Shown here piece after piece: positions 1 through 11,894 of a stretch of DNA of 64,000 bases; the first letter of the stretch is position 1; every line of letters starts with the position of its first letter. The position numbers and the translations under genes were made by a program. The stretch spans positions 124,001-188,000 of the forward strand of contig NW_025408675.1 of NCBI RefSeq assembly GCF_020360975.1, given 5' to 3'. This DNA is from Hirsutella rhossiliensis. Its lineage: Eukaryota; Ascomycota; Sordariomycetes; Hypocreales; Ophiocordycipitaceae. The notes below the pieces were generated by a model. It was not told the DNA's origin and did no database searches. It was given only the letters and a program-made list of their open reading frames with translations.

Positions 1-550
1 TCTCGCAGGGGAATTGACAGCCGGCGCCGAACATGGCTGCCGTCAGGATGATCTGAAGACATGGGACAGCGCGGTGGATGACGCTTGTTGCGAGACGGAC
101 AACTTGCAGGCGACGAAGAGGCCCGGCCTCATTTCACTATCGAGGCTGCAGGTGGACGAACATGCCAATGGGTGTTGGCATCGTCGTCGGAGCAGCTGCT
201 GGGCGAGGCAAGGCGTGGGGGTTGGGTTGTGCTGTCCTTGTTTCAAGTGCGTTTTGGTCTAGAATCGACTTGTTGATGAGGCCGCCCGGCAGCAAACGGA
301 GTTGAGAGTGCCAGGCGGGCGGATTGACGGATCAAGTGCCCTGCCAGGTAGATATATGTACCATTCTCCTGCAGGACTTTCAGTCTGCAGATAGGTACTT
401 GAAAGTAGGAATTTGATCCGACCGGTGCGGAGAACTCCGAAGGTCAGAGAAGGTACCCAAGCCTACAGACACTAGCATCTACCTCTACCCGTGGCCTGAA
501 ACGCTTGGTGAGACGCGACGGCAGCTGGATAAGCGCATGTACTCCGAATA
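1..550. other. Unassigned GC-rich flank, no recognised gene
   Basis: This is normal-composition DNA with abundant CpA and TpG, so it has not been RIP-mutated. Only short overlapping frames under 90 codons occur and none shows a domain I recognise. It is the genomic flank into which the Fot-type element at 551 inserted; before that insertion it was contiguous with the sequence at 13676, upstream of the PHD-finger gene. Confidence 0.6.
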
Positions 551-599
551 TAACGTAATCCACCAGGGGTCCGCCACCCCCCAAGGTCCGCCACGTAGC
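551..599 (+). repeat. Left terminal inverted repeat of Fot/pogo element
   Basis: This 49-bp segment is the exact reverse complement of 13627-13675. It begins TAACGTAATCC and ends CCACGTAGC. The outermost TA probably belongs to the TA target duplication. It shows no RIP mutation, although the adjoining sequence from about 600 is heavily mutated. Confidence 0.95.
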
Positions 600-803
600 T
601 TACGATTCTTAAGATAACTTTAACTTATAATAATAAAGCTAAAGGAGGTCTAATTTAATTTATTTAAGCTAGAATATATATATTATATCTTACTAATTAA
701 GACGTGCTACTTTAAGTATATCTTCTTTAAGATTTTAGCTATAACGCTACCGGTAACGCTTAGTAGCCTAATCTATATCTACCTTAGCTTTTATAATATC
801 TAG
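600..803 (-). pseudogene. C-terminal remnant of the split Fot transposase plus 3' UTR
   Basis: If 804-12067 and one copy of the 8-bp duplication are removed, the minus-strand frame ending at 12068 continues here for roughly 60 codons. Most interruptions are TAG/TAA at presumed Gln positions. This supports the view that 600-803 and 12068-13440 were once one gene. The segment is AT-rich and RIP-mutated, while the adjacent TIR is not. Confidence 0.6.
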
Positions 804-965
804 GAGTATTGCTATTTATATATATATATATCTCTATTCGTATAAACGCCTTATTTTTAAGATACGTACTAACGCTAGCCCGCCCCGCCTATTTATACCG
901 CGCCTGTATAGCAGGTAGCGGTACCGCCTAAATGCCCGCGCCCGAGCCCGCCTATACATACATAC
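804..965 (+). repeat. Left TIR of the Mutator-like element
   Basis: Starts GAGTATTGCTATTTATAT and aligns as an inverted repeat with about 11895-12067. Shared segments include the run around AAGATACGTACTAACGCTAG and the block TTTATACCGCGCC. Differences are mostly C/T or G/A, as expected from independent RIP of two ends. Confidence 0.85.
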
Positions 966-1654
966 TATATATAAGGCAAGAAAGGCCGCATAACGTATAC
1001 CTCTTAATTCGCTTAAATAATATATTTCCGGGCCTTAAGCTCGAAGTTAAAATAATCGGCCCGTTAATTAATCCGGCCCCTTTAGCGCTTACGGCTATAT
1101 AGGCAGCGGCGGTCGCCCCTACTTAATAGCCTCCTACTTAACGAGCCTTCTAACGCCTAACGAAGCCGAAGGCGCGCTTCTCTTACCGCGTCCTCCTCTT
1201 AATCCCCTTCCTCTTATATTTCCTTAGGCTAACGATCTTTATTATAACGCTACGAGAGAACGCGGGCTATAGATAAGTTTATCTATCTCGTCTTGCCCTC
1301 GGTGCCTTCGAATGCTCGCGTTAAGCCGCCTCGAGCTAGCCTAACTTAAATTAGGTAGCTATAATAACCTCGTTGCCGCCGTAGCTACCTCGGCTAGCTG
1401 CGATGCCTTCGCTACGAGGGAGCTTAGTATAGATAGCTTATTATTACGGGGGCGGCCGCGTATAACCGTAACGACGTCGGGATCGCGGATTCGTAATAAT
1501 AGCTCCTTAAGGTCCTAATAGTAATAATTAGTAAAGAAATTACTAGAAAGGAGGGGAGTCTTTACTAATAGCTTCTTAAGCTACTAGCGCGAGAGAATAT
1601 TATACTTTTTAAGCGTTAACCTAGCTTCTATAAGAGTCTAGGCGTTGCCTAGAC

Positions 1655-1811
1655 AGTTGATAAGTGTGGTCAATTGACAAGCTAGGCAGCTTAGTCAATT
1701 CGTTACCTTTTGTCGCGTGCGTGCAACACGCCGTACGTGGCAGAGGGGGGTAGTGGCGCGACCACAGCCTGTGCCCTCTTGGGTCTACTCCATGACAGCT
1801 TCGAGGCGTTA
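1655..1811. other. Non-RIP-mutated island inside the Mutator-like element
   Basis: From about TTGATAAGTGTGG to CATGACAGCTTCGAGG the sequence is rich in CpA and TpG (GTGTGG, CACGCC, CTCCATGACAGC), while both flanks almost lack them. It opens with an imperfect hairpin whose arms contain TGCCTAG (just upstream) and CTAGGCA. It may be a single-copy or non-homologous fragment captured by the element, or a late insertion. I recognise no gene or promoter in it. Confidence 0.6.
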
Positions 1812-1879
1812 AAGGATTATATATATATAAGGTAGCCTAAATTAGTATCTAAATCGCCCGCTATAAGGCTATAATAGCT

Positions 1880-4186
1880 ATAGCTCTCGCGTTAGCGAGG
1901 GTATCGCGGCGAGGGCAAGCCTATATTACGTAGTAAGTAGGTTAATTACTTCGTAGGTAATTTTAACGCTAAGATCCCTAAGCTAAGTCTACCTAAGGAA
2001 ATAACGCCTCTATTATATCTCTTACTAAGCGGCCTTCTATACGTATATTATTTCTTTATTCTTAATTATCTATATAAGGGCATCGTAAAGATATAAAAGG
2101 TTAGAGGTGCTTATAACTAAATATAACTTTATATCCTTATAGGTAGTCTAGACTAAGCTATTTACCTGCTACTTAAAGTTACGATACTAGCTAATAAGGC
2201 AGCCTACCTATTGCTTATACTATAGTATATATTCGTTCGATATATAGGTTACGATATAGCCTTACTATATACCGAAGATCTTATTAAGCCTCTCCTACGC
2301 CTTATAGAAATTCGCCTTTATTTTTACGTAAATAACGCGCTTTTAAGTAAGGAATATACCCTTATAGCTATATTTAACTTTACCGTCTAGGTCAAGGTTT
2401 AAATTAGCCGCCGCGGCGGCGCTTTACTTAGCGGCGCCTTATTCGACGGCTTCTTAAGCGAGAATAGCTTCGACCTCTAAAGGGATTATAAGGAACAGTG
2501 TTCCTACTATAAATAAAGCAGCTATAATATACTCTCCCGATTATATAAGCTAATAAGTAGTATATTAATTATAGATAAAATCTTATCCTATAGAGTAAGA
2601 ATCGCTCGTTATTTTATATGTTATTATGCATTAAACGGGCTGCCGGTTATCGTATAATCGGGAATCGAAGGAATAGAGCTAGCTTAGAATACTAGCTAAG
2701 ACCTCTTAAGAATACCGGCACGACTAACCTCCTTTAAACACGAATATTAGTAGAACTAATATACTTCTAGATTTACTTAAGGTATTACAGAATTCCCTAG
2801 TCTTAGGGCTATATAGTAGCCTAAATCTAGTCCTAAAAGGTTCTTCCGTTTAGCTATAATTATCTATATAAGATAGTATGTCCGCTAGTAAATAGATAGA
2901 GGATTATTAACTTTAATACCTCTTCTATATACTAATATATTACTAATAAATTCTATTAAAAATCCTACCTTATACTCCTTCTTCCCCTCTATTACGTAGT
3001 CTTATATAATTCCTTAATTTCCTAAAATTCCGCTTTTACTTATATACCTTAAGAGGGATCTTTATATTAGTAGGGTTTTTAGGGCTATTAAGATTTACTT
3101 CGTCTCTTTAGTATAACTAGATTTAAGCCTAAACGTTACTATTAACGTAGAATATATAGAGTTATTATTATATAAGAGGGAAAATATAAAAAAGGGCGTT
3201 TTTAAGGGTAGCTTCTTTATCCGTAATAACTATATTAAGCTCTTATATATTAATTATCCTATAAAGCTCGCTAAGAGACTTATAAAGCTATTAATATCCC
3301 TCTTTTTTCTCTATATTAATAAGGCTAAAGGCGAAGTTTACTAAAGACTTTTAGTTAGTAACCCTAGTAACTTAGAAAAGGAAGAGCTTAAAGCGGTTTA
3401 TTTTATATATATTATTAATGCTAAGAACCTTAAGGAAACGTTTCTATATCTTCTAATACTATAGGTAGGTCTATAATACGCCTTAAATCTTATTTTTATT
3501 ATATAGGTTAAATTTAAAGTAATAAGGAAGATCGCTAGCTTAAAGATATAGTAAGAACGCTTATATAGCTATTATACCTTTAAGAGTAGTAAATAGATCT
3601 TTTAGCGATCGTTATAGATATCTTAGATATAAAAGAACGCTATAAAAGGCTTAGCTTTATATAAAATAGTTAATATCTCTTAAGCTAGTAGCGCTTTATA
3701 TTAAGAGAGGTTCTACTTAAGAGCTTACTATATTACGGTCTATTAGCGATAAATATTATACGCTAAGGGATTAAGAGATAGCCTATAGTTATAGTAGCCC
3801 TTAGTAACTTAAAAAGTCTATTACTAAGCTCCTTCCTTATTATATAAGGCCGTTATAATAAGGTAAAAAGGGTAGTTAAGCTTTTAAGTAGATAGCTTAT
3901 ATAGCCTTATACTAGTAAAAGCCCGCTATAGGCTACGATCGTATATAAAGAGGACTTAAGTTATAAGGGAGATCCTATTAATATCTCGCTTATATAAGCT
4001 TAACCGCTTAATAACGGCGGTACCGTTCTTATAAAGGAAGCCCTAGACTATAAGGGAATATATATTATAGTACGATTAGTTAGGTAGTAGAGATAGCTAG
4101 AGGTACTACGCTATATATATTATATTCTCCTCGTTATAAAACTAAAGCTTATAGGAAGAGGGATTTTTCCTCTTTAGTCGGAGTAG
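1880..4186 (-). pseudogene. MULE transposase, RIP-degraded, split by a solo LTR
   Basis: The minus-strand frame starts near 4186, where the gypsy element begins. It shows a FAR1-like N-terminal region: a GYYNYRLSLNPLA block near 3790 (His of the usual YHNH replaced by Tyr), then FYIQDIYNDR near 3610 with the Gln read as a stop. After the solo LTR at 2487-3054 the frame resumes with a Hop-like C-terminal block: RLNKIFG near 2290, YRNFK and VNSLV near 2165, and DIKLYLVISTSN near 2110. In-frame stops are TAA/TAG. The central catalytic part next to the LTR is too degraded for me to place the DDE residues. Confidence 0.65.
2487..3054 (+). repeat. Solo LTR of a Ty1/copia element, with 5-bp target duplication
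   Basis: This 568-bp segment is the reverse complement of the 3' LTR of the copia element at 57766-58333, which has the same length. It is flanked by a perfect 5-bp duplication GGGAT (2482-2486 and 3055-3059), showing that it inserted as an LTR element and was reduced by LTR-LTR recombination. Its first bases TATAAGGAAC probably derive from TGTAAGGAAC by RIP. It interrupts the MULE transposase. Confidence 0.88.
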
Positions 4187-4305
4187 TAAAAGGTCTATAA
4201 TATATAAGTAGGGTAGGTACGATTCCCTACTAATACCCTACTAATATATTAGTACTACGTACCTAAGTACTTTATTAGCCTATACCTCTTAGTAGCGCTC
4301 TTATA
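4187..4305 (-). repeat. 3' LTR of the gypsy element
   Basis: Direct repeat of 11566-11684 with only transition differences (for example TAAAAGG here against TGAGAGG there), consistent with RIP after insertion. Part of it may extend about 20 bp further inward, since CTTATATAGACG recurs after an 18-bp gap. Confidence 0.82.
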
Positions 4306-4679
4306 ATTATCTCCCTTCTTATATAGACGTCTTAGCTATATCTTTAATATATATTACTTTCGCTATACTATATATATTTAATTAAGAATAAAGGTAGTTT
4401 TAGTTATATATCGCGCGTATATACTTATATAAGTATATATTAATCTATGCTCTATAATATTAATAGTTATTATACTAGCGGTTACCGCTAAGTAACTATT
4501 ATAGTATCGCCTATATATTAGCCGCGTAATTATAATATAAAGAGTATATATATATATCTCCTACTTTTTTTATTTTCTTTTCTTCTTTAACTCTTCCGCT
4601 TATAATTACTATAGAGTTTTATACCTTTTTTTATTACTTTTTATTAATAATTTATTAACGATAATACTTTTTATACTAA

Positions 4680-6235
4680 AGAAGATAAAGAACTATAACG
4701 CCGATTTCTTACGCTATATATAGGAGTAGGTAGCGGTAGGTTCGCCCTCGAAGTATAAGCGATCGGCCTAAAAGTCTTATAGTAACGCTAGTTCCTCTTT
4801 AGTAAAGAAAGCTAAGAAAGGTATAAGGGAATCTTAGTCTTAGGAGACTTTTAGTCTAAGACTTAATATTAGCGAGGGTCGTACCCTTATTACCCCGCTA
4901 AATACCTTAACTCTAGCTATCGATAAGCCTACCTCTATAGGCTAGGAAACTTATAAGTCTATTACCCCTATTAGCAATATTAATACTAGCGAGGAGATCG
5001 TACTTAAGCGCTCTTAGGTAAGTGCCGATAACCTAGCTACTCTATCTTAATAGGGCGGCTCTAGCTAATAAAAGATTATTGCCTAGGCCGCTCCTTAAAA
5101 TAAGTAGGCCGATATTAACGATAAGGCCTAGCTAAATAAGGGCTAAGACTATCTTAATACTTAGCTAAATAAGGGCTAAGATAATAATAATAGTAATAAT
5201 AGAGATAGCCGCGATCTAACTCCTCCTATTAATAAACCTAAGAATAGCGGCGCTAGAGATAAGGGTACCTAGGCGGCGGTATAAGGCGGTCGCGCTCTTA
5301 CGAAGAAGTATACTTAATTTAAGGCTAAAGCCCGCTTAGTTAAGGCCTATAAGGTTATCCCTCGTAAGCTTTAGTATATATATTATTTTAGGATAGTTAT
5401 TAAAGAGTATAGTACGATTAAGCCTAAGCCTATTAAGGTGCTCTTAATTAGCTATATTTTTTTAAGGGTTTCCTTAACGCGCTATAAGTAGTACTATAAA
5501 TATACCGCGACCTATAATTAAGTAAGTTTCCCCTTAACTTTAAATATTATAATTAATAAGCTAATCTTTCTTAAGGCCGCTACTCTTATATTTAGTAACC
5601 GGGCTAATATAGTCGCTATTATTAAGTACTTATATAAGCTTAATAAGCTAAAGACCGGTAATAAGGATACTAAAGATAATAGCTTAAATATAGGCATACT
5701 TATTTTTAAGGAGGCTAATTAGCGCTATCTCGCTATTATAGTATAGTATTTAGCTAAGGCTTTTAACGCCGCTAAGACGGCCTATTATAAGTCCTTTAAG
5801 ACTATAAGTATATAGAAGTTAACTATTATAAGTTTTATCTAATCTTTTTATTAGCGACCGCTTAATAATATACTAAGTTAAGCGTACTAACTATTATATA
5901 CTAATTAATAAGCGCCGCGAGCTTATTATTCGCCTTAACCCTATATCTTTATTCGATATCGCCTATATAAGCCTAGAGTACTAGGCCTAGGAATCCTAGT
6001 TAAAACTCTACTTTATTAACGGTAATATAGGCTATACTTTATAGTAATACGCCTTACCATTTACTAAGGCCGAGGTAAGTATTATACTAATAAAGATAGG
6101 TCTCGACGTAAAGGATAAGGAAAGAGCGGAGGATAGGGTAGTTTTAGTATTTCTAGAGGTATTTAGTATAGTAAAGGGGGCGCCTTAGTTAATTCCTGCT
6201 ATACTAGCGAAGAAGAGGGGTAGTTAAAAGTAATA
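4680..6235 (+). pseudogene. Unrecognised antisense ORF inside the gypsy element, RIP-degraded
   Basis: Between the end of pol and the 3' LTR, one plus-strand frame (starting about AAGATAAAGAACTATAACGCC at 4682) stays protein-like for about 500 codons. Its only interruptions are TAA/TAG in contexts where Gln would fit. The N-terminal third is Ser/Asn/Gln/Lys-rich and contains a short repeat (LNKGQD twice near 5130-5170, the Gln being a stop in the sequence). The C-terminal two thirds look globular, with many Ile/Leu/Tyr. No zinc knuckle, protease or polymerase motif is visible. Additional antisense ORFs at this position are known in some plant Ty3 elements. Here the function is unknown, and it could instead be a captured gene or an older element into which the retrotransposon jumped. 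Confidence 0.5.
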
Positions 6236-6399
6236 GATAGGTCTTATCTTTCTTTTATTTAGCTATAGCTATCCTTCTCTCCTTTATCGTTAAGGCCTTA
6301 ATAGAGTTATAGTTTAGTTTTATTTTCCTTAATAATATTTAATAGGTAGTATAAATAGTTTTCCCTTATTTTCCTATTTTACTATTTTATATATAGTTA

Positions 6400-9300
6400 T
6401 AAAACGTTTAAGCGTATTAATATATTAATAAGTTAATAGCGATTTAGTAGGGATTCGTTATTAATTTAGTAGCGTCTCCTTACGCTAATAGGTTTCCCTA
6501 CCTTACTTAGTCTTATACCTCTTTTTCTTAGTTAAGCGAGTAGTATATTCTTTAATAAGGTCTTAGCTATTCGCTATATCTTTAGTATCGACTTATTAGT
6601 TATACTTAGCTAGCTATCTTTTTTATTTAATAAGGAAAAAGGTATCGCCCTTAGATCTCTTTTAGTTTTTAATCTTTTAAACTTCTTATTTACCTTTATT
6701 ATCCTTTAAGTCTAATATTAATAGGGTTTCGCTATCTTTATAGGTGCCTTTACGCTCCTTTTATAGCTTTAAGAGACTAATATAAAAAACGTTATAAAAG
6801 TATAAGTACTTCTTAAGGAGTATAAGATAATATACTTACTTTCTAATAGCTTATAAGACCTAAAATAGTTTAATATACTTAGGTAAGAGTTTTTTTTTAT
6901 CTTTAAAGTATAAGTTCTTTATCGATAATACTATAAGGTTTCTTACTTTTAGTATAAGCGGTTAGTGCCTTAAATCGTAGTATTTCGCTTACGATTTAAT
7001 AGCCTTTCCTTAGTATTTTTTAAGCCTCTTTTATAGCTCTTATAGCTTAGTAACTCTTACTCTTACTTTAGGTACCCCCCTTTAAATAATATCGTTCTTA
7101 GTATTAATATAAAAGTTTAGTTAATAACCTATTAACGCTTTATTAAGTAATAACCTAGTTATTATATTCTTTATATTATTATATATAAATTAAGTAATAT
7201 ATAAGAGTAATACTTAGTTAGTTTATTTTAAGTTAGTATAGTATCTTAAGTAGTACTATATAGCTTAGTTTATTTATTTTATTTACTTATTAGTTTATAA
7301 GTAAAATACTAGTAATAGCTTATATTTTACTTATAAGATAAAATAAAGATCTAACTAAAACTTACTTATAAATAAGGACCTTTTATCTAAGATAATACTT
7401 TTTAAAGGTTTATATACTAATTTAACTTAGTAATAAAATAATTTTATTAGCTCTAAGGCTATTATTATCTTAAAGATAGGAAAAAAGAGGTAATACTTAG
7501 TACATTAGTCTACGATTACTAAGATCGTATTAATATCTTATTTATTATACTATACTTTAGGTAGACTTATAGTAAAGTCTATTAATAATTCTTCCTATAG
7601 TTATATAAGATATAGTAACGATTATATAGTACTATAAGGGCGATGCCTCTTAGATACTATACCTTAATATATTAAATATAACTAAACGTATTTATTTATA
7701 TCTTTCGTTATTCTATCTTAGTAGAAGTTCTTTATTAATAGTTCGCTAGTATATTAAGAGCTAAAGTATCCTACTAATAGATTATTATAAAAGAGCTATA
7801 TTAGCTCTTATTATAAGGCTACCTTTAAAGGTACTATAATATAACCTTTTTATAGTAATAGTCTATCTAAGTATATTAACTAAAAACCCTTCCCTTTTAA
7901 GAAGTCTTTAGTCTCCTTTAGCTTATTAATCGCTACGTTAACTAACTAAGTACGTTTTAGTAACTCTAGTAATAGTTCTAGAACTTCTACTATATAAACC
8001 TTTATATAATAAGCTACTTTTTTAGCGGTCTTCCTTAAGAGTAACTATTTATAACTAGCTCTCTCTTTAGCTTAATTAGCTAATCGTTTAGGTCTTACGC
8101 CTAAATTATTATAGTTTTACTATAGATAAGCTTATATATTTTCCTTATATAAAGGTACTTTACTACGCTTATATTAACTTAAGGTTAAGCGTCTCTTTAC
8201 TTATAAAAACGCCTTATTATTTCTTTATATAGATATAGTATTAATAGTAGCTAGTTTCGCTTATAGCTTTAGTAATAGTTTTATAAATAAGGGCTTCTTA
8301 CCTTTATATCTAAGTATTCTTAATAACGCGTCCGCTAGGTTAGATTTACTTATATAATACTTAATTATAAAGTTAAATAGTACTAAATATATATACTATC
8401 TTACTTACCTCTTATTTAAGGAGGTCTAGTATATAAACGTTTAAAGGTTATAGTAGTCTAATAATACCTTTACTTTATACGCTACCCCTTTAACGTAATA
8501 TCGCTAGTATTTAAATAACTTAATAATAGTAAAGAGTTCTTAGTCTAAAATACTATAATTAAGTTTAGCTTTAGTAAACTTCCTTAACTAAAATATAATT
8601 AGATAGTAATACCCTTTATTATTAAGTTAAGAGATAATCCTTACTATCGTAAATTATAATATATTTATTTCGATATAAATATATCTTTTTAGATTATAAT
8701 ATTAAAGGAGTAAAGCTCCTTAAAAAATATCCTTAAGAGCCTAAAACGCTACCTTTTTAGCGAGGTTTAGCTCTATACTCCCTAGCTTTTTTTTATTCTT
8801 ACTCCTTTTTAGTAATATAGTTAAGGGCGCTATAACTCCTAAGTACCTATATATAAATTATTCATAAAAATTATAGAACTTAAGGAAAACCTAAATATTA
8901 TAGTAGGTTATAGGTTTAGGCTATTAAGCTATTACCTCTACCTATCGAAGGTCTATTAATACCTTATTAATAGATAATATAAACTTAAGGAACTTAACTA
9001 ACTATTAATAAAAGATATACTTCGATAGTATTATATAAAGCTCTATAGCCCTTAGCCTTTCTATTACTTATCTTAAGTATTTAGTATATTCTTTTCTTAT
9101 CTTAGAGTATATAAAGATATCGTCGAGGTAGACTATATAGATTATATTTATAAGCCTTTTAAGCGCTTAATAGATATAGCTCTAAAACGTAGCTAGTATA
9201 TTAATAAGTCTAAAGGGTATTACTAAGTATTTAAAATATTTATAACGCGTTTAAAAAGTAGTCTTTTATTTATCTCCTTCTTAAATTTAAATATATTAAT

Positions 9301-11400
9301 ATATTAATATATATTAATCTTAGAAAAATACTTAGCTCCTTAATAGTAGTTAATAATCTCTAAAATAAGGGGTAAAAGGTATTAATTCTTTTATATAACC
9401 TAGTTAAGTCCTTAGTAGTCTATATATAGCTATAAAGTACTATCCTTTTTTAGAATAAAAAGGATAAGCGCCTTAGCTAAGCTCTTTAACTCTTATATTA
9501 TTTTCCTTTTTATTATATCTTAGATCTAATCGCGTAATACTTAGAGTTTCTTTTATAATAAAGGGTAAATTAGTTTATAAGGAGGTTTTATATTAAGGAT
9601 TAAATTAATTAAGTAATTTATTCCCTTTTTAGCTAGTAATAAATTAGATTTATTAGCTAAGAAAGTATCTTTAAACTAGTAAAGAGTTAATAGGATTTCG
9701 GCCTATTCTTCTTATAAAATCCCTTTATCCTTATCTTTATCTAGTAGCGGGATTAGCTTAAGATTAAGCGCTGTTATATATACCCTTACCTTATTCTTAT
9801 ATTCTTAAAGGAATCTATAGGGATTCTATAAGGTTTCGCTACTTAGTTAATACTTAAACTACTATTATTATTTTTATAGGATAATATAGATATATTTATC
9901 CTCTAAGGTAGTAACTAATAAAAGGATTAATACTTAATCGTTTAGCGTTAACTTATTAATATTAATATAGAAATAAGTAATTATCTTTTTAGTGCCTCTT
10001 ATATTTATTATTTAAAGTAGTACTAACTATACTTTATACTCCTTTACCTTACTATTACTAAGCCTTAATAACTTAAGGTATAATAGCGCTACTTATAGTA
10101 ATCCTTACTATTAAGTAAAGTATACGTTTATAAAGTTAATAGTACTATAAGTATCTAGGTATATAGGGACTTTAGTAGGGTTTCGCCTTAATATCGTTAT
10201 AGGAGTTTTAAGTAACTATCTTATAAGTATTAAGTTTACTAAAGGAGAGGCGTTTACCTTAATATCTTACCTTTTCTTTATTTTACGGTATTAAGTCTAA
10301 GAGTCTTTACTAGGGTTTTTACCTTTAGAGAATTAATATATTTTATAGATAGGTATCTTAGCTTATTATATTAAAAATATATAATTCCTAATTAAGTAAA
10401 AGATCTTCTTCCTCGATAACGTCCCTTAGTTTAGCCCTTAGTAAGTATATCGCTAGCTTACTAGTTATTAATCGAATTAGTAGTATTTCCTTAATAATTT
10501 AGCCTAGCTTATTAGCCTCTTTAATTCCTTCCCTTATATATACCGCCTTAAGGTATAGTACTACTTTTATTCTTAGTTCCTTTAAGGGTAAAAGTAGTAT
10601 TAATACGTTACTTCTTATTAATAGTAGTATCTTAATATTATTAAGCGACTTATATAAGCTCTTCCTATTAATAGGTATAAATAGGTATTAAATAAAGGTT
10701 AATTTAATCTTAAAGTTATAGCTCTAGCTTAGCGAAAAATATAAGAGTATATACCTTTTCCGATAAGCATTTAAAATACCTCTTTAAGGAGTTAAAGTAT
10801 AAGCTAAACTCTAAGAGGGACTAGCCTTTTTATTAGTAAGCCTCCTTTAATTATATCGCTAATAATATCTCCTTATTTATAATATCCTTAATTAGGATAA
10901 ATATTTATTCCTTAAAGTATACCTAATTTATACTATATTTAGTTTAGTTAATTAGCGTCTATTTTTTAAGGTATTAGTACTATCTTACTTTATAGTCGCT
11001 ATATATATAATCTACTATATAAAGGATCTTTATTTTATTACGATAAAAGCGTCTAGGCGCTGCCTTAAAGGCGTCCTCTAGATTATAAGTTTAGTCTAGA
11101 CGTTTTTATATATTAGTAAGTTAAGATAATTAAGTAATGTTTTTAATCTTAACCTCGCTACTACGACTACTATTTAATTTAAGGGAGTAAGACCGTTAAC
11201 GCTTTCTTAAATAGATAGCGATAGCGCTAGCACGTTTAGTAATTTCCTCTTTTAATTATATAACGCGGTCTTATAAGCGTTTCGTCTCCTCTAGCTCCTT
11301 AATACGCGCTTATAGGGCTATAAGCTTTTCTTTATAAGTCGATAGTCTTATACCTATAAGTAGCGATATCTTCGATATAGTTATAAAATCGTCTATAATA
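6400..11400 (-). pseudogene. gag-pol of the gypsy element, RIP-degraded
   Basis: The minus-strand frame from about 11350 has a coiled, Lys/Glu-rich gag start (KELEETKRL) and a gag core (SLLEFSLYFNSLKRYF near 10800). Pol follows. Reverse transcriptase has an intact YLDD box (VYLDDIFIYS near 9120). RNase H follows near 8700-8400 with FTKAKLNYSILD, the Ty3 pattern SRKL...NY...D-x-EL. The integrase core lies near 7570-7390 with IDFTISLPKV, ILVIVD and a following VYKPLKSIILDKRS block. Nearly all interruptions are TAA/TAG for Gln or Trp. The downstream end near 6400-6600 is not resolved. Confidence 0.85.
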
Positions 11401-11565
11401 AAGGTCTATTCTAAGGATATATCTTTTAGTTCTTTATCTCCTAAGTAGATACCTAATATATATAATAAAGAGGCCTCGACTAGTTAACTACTACGTCGCG
11501 CTATAAGAGCGTTATATAGTCTTCTCTAAGTAGCTATCTCTATTAAGTAACTAAAAAGGGAAGCT

Positions 11566-11684
11566 TGAGAGGTCTATAATATATAAGCGGGGTAGGCACG
11601 ATTCCCTACTAATACCCTACTAATATATTAGTACTATATACCTAAGTACTTTATTAGCCTATACCTCTTAGTAGCGCTCTTATA
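11566..11684 (-). repeat. 5' LTR of the gypsy element
   Basis: Direct repeat of 4187-4305 and less mutated at its inner end, where the terminal CA (on the plus strand TGAGAGG) is intact. This fixes the inner LTR boundary. Confidence 0.82.
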
Positions 11685-11894
11685 TAGACGAAGTTATACG
11701 CTTTATCGTAGGTTTTAAAGCTTAAAAACGGCGGTAAGGGCGGGATAGTATCTTTACGTTCCTTATTAGTATCGTAAGATTTATTATCGCCTTAAGGTAG
11801 CGTAGGTATATTAAGAAGGGAGAGAAGGGGGTCTATTATAGCGGCGGCGATAGCTTTAAATTTAGTATATATATATAGAATATAGGTAGGATCT

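Larger units (their letters stand above)
4187..11684 (-). mobile_element. Ty3/gypsy LTR retrotransposon, RIP-degraded
   Basis: Two 119-bp direct repeats (4187-4305 and 11566-11684) enclose minus-strand gag, reverse transcriptase, RNase H and integrase remnants in Ty3/gypsy order. Read in the element's orientation the LTR begins TATAAGAGCGC (RIP form of TGTAAGAG...) and ends CCTCTCA, so TG...CA ends are recoverable. A purine run AGAAGGGAGA lies just inside the downstream LTR and fits a polypurine tract. I could not find a clear 5-bp target duplication. The element sits inside the Mutator-like element, near the N-terminal end of its transposase. It also carries a plus-strand reading frame at 4680-6235. 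Confidence 0.88.
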
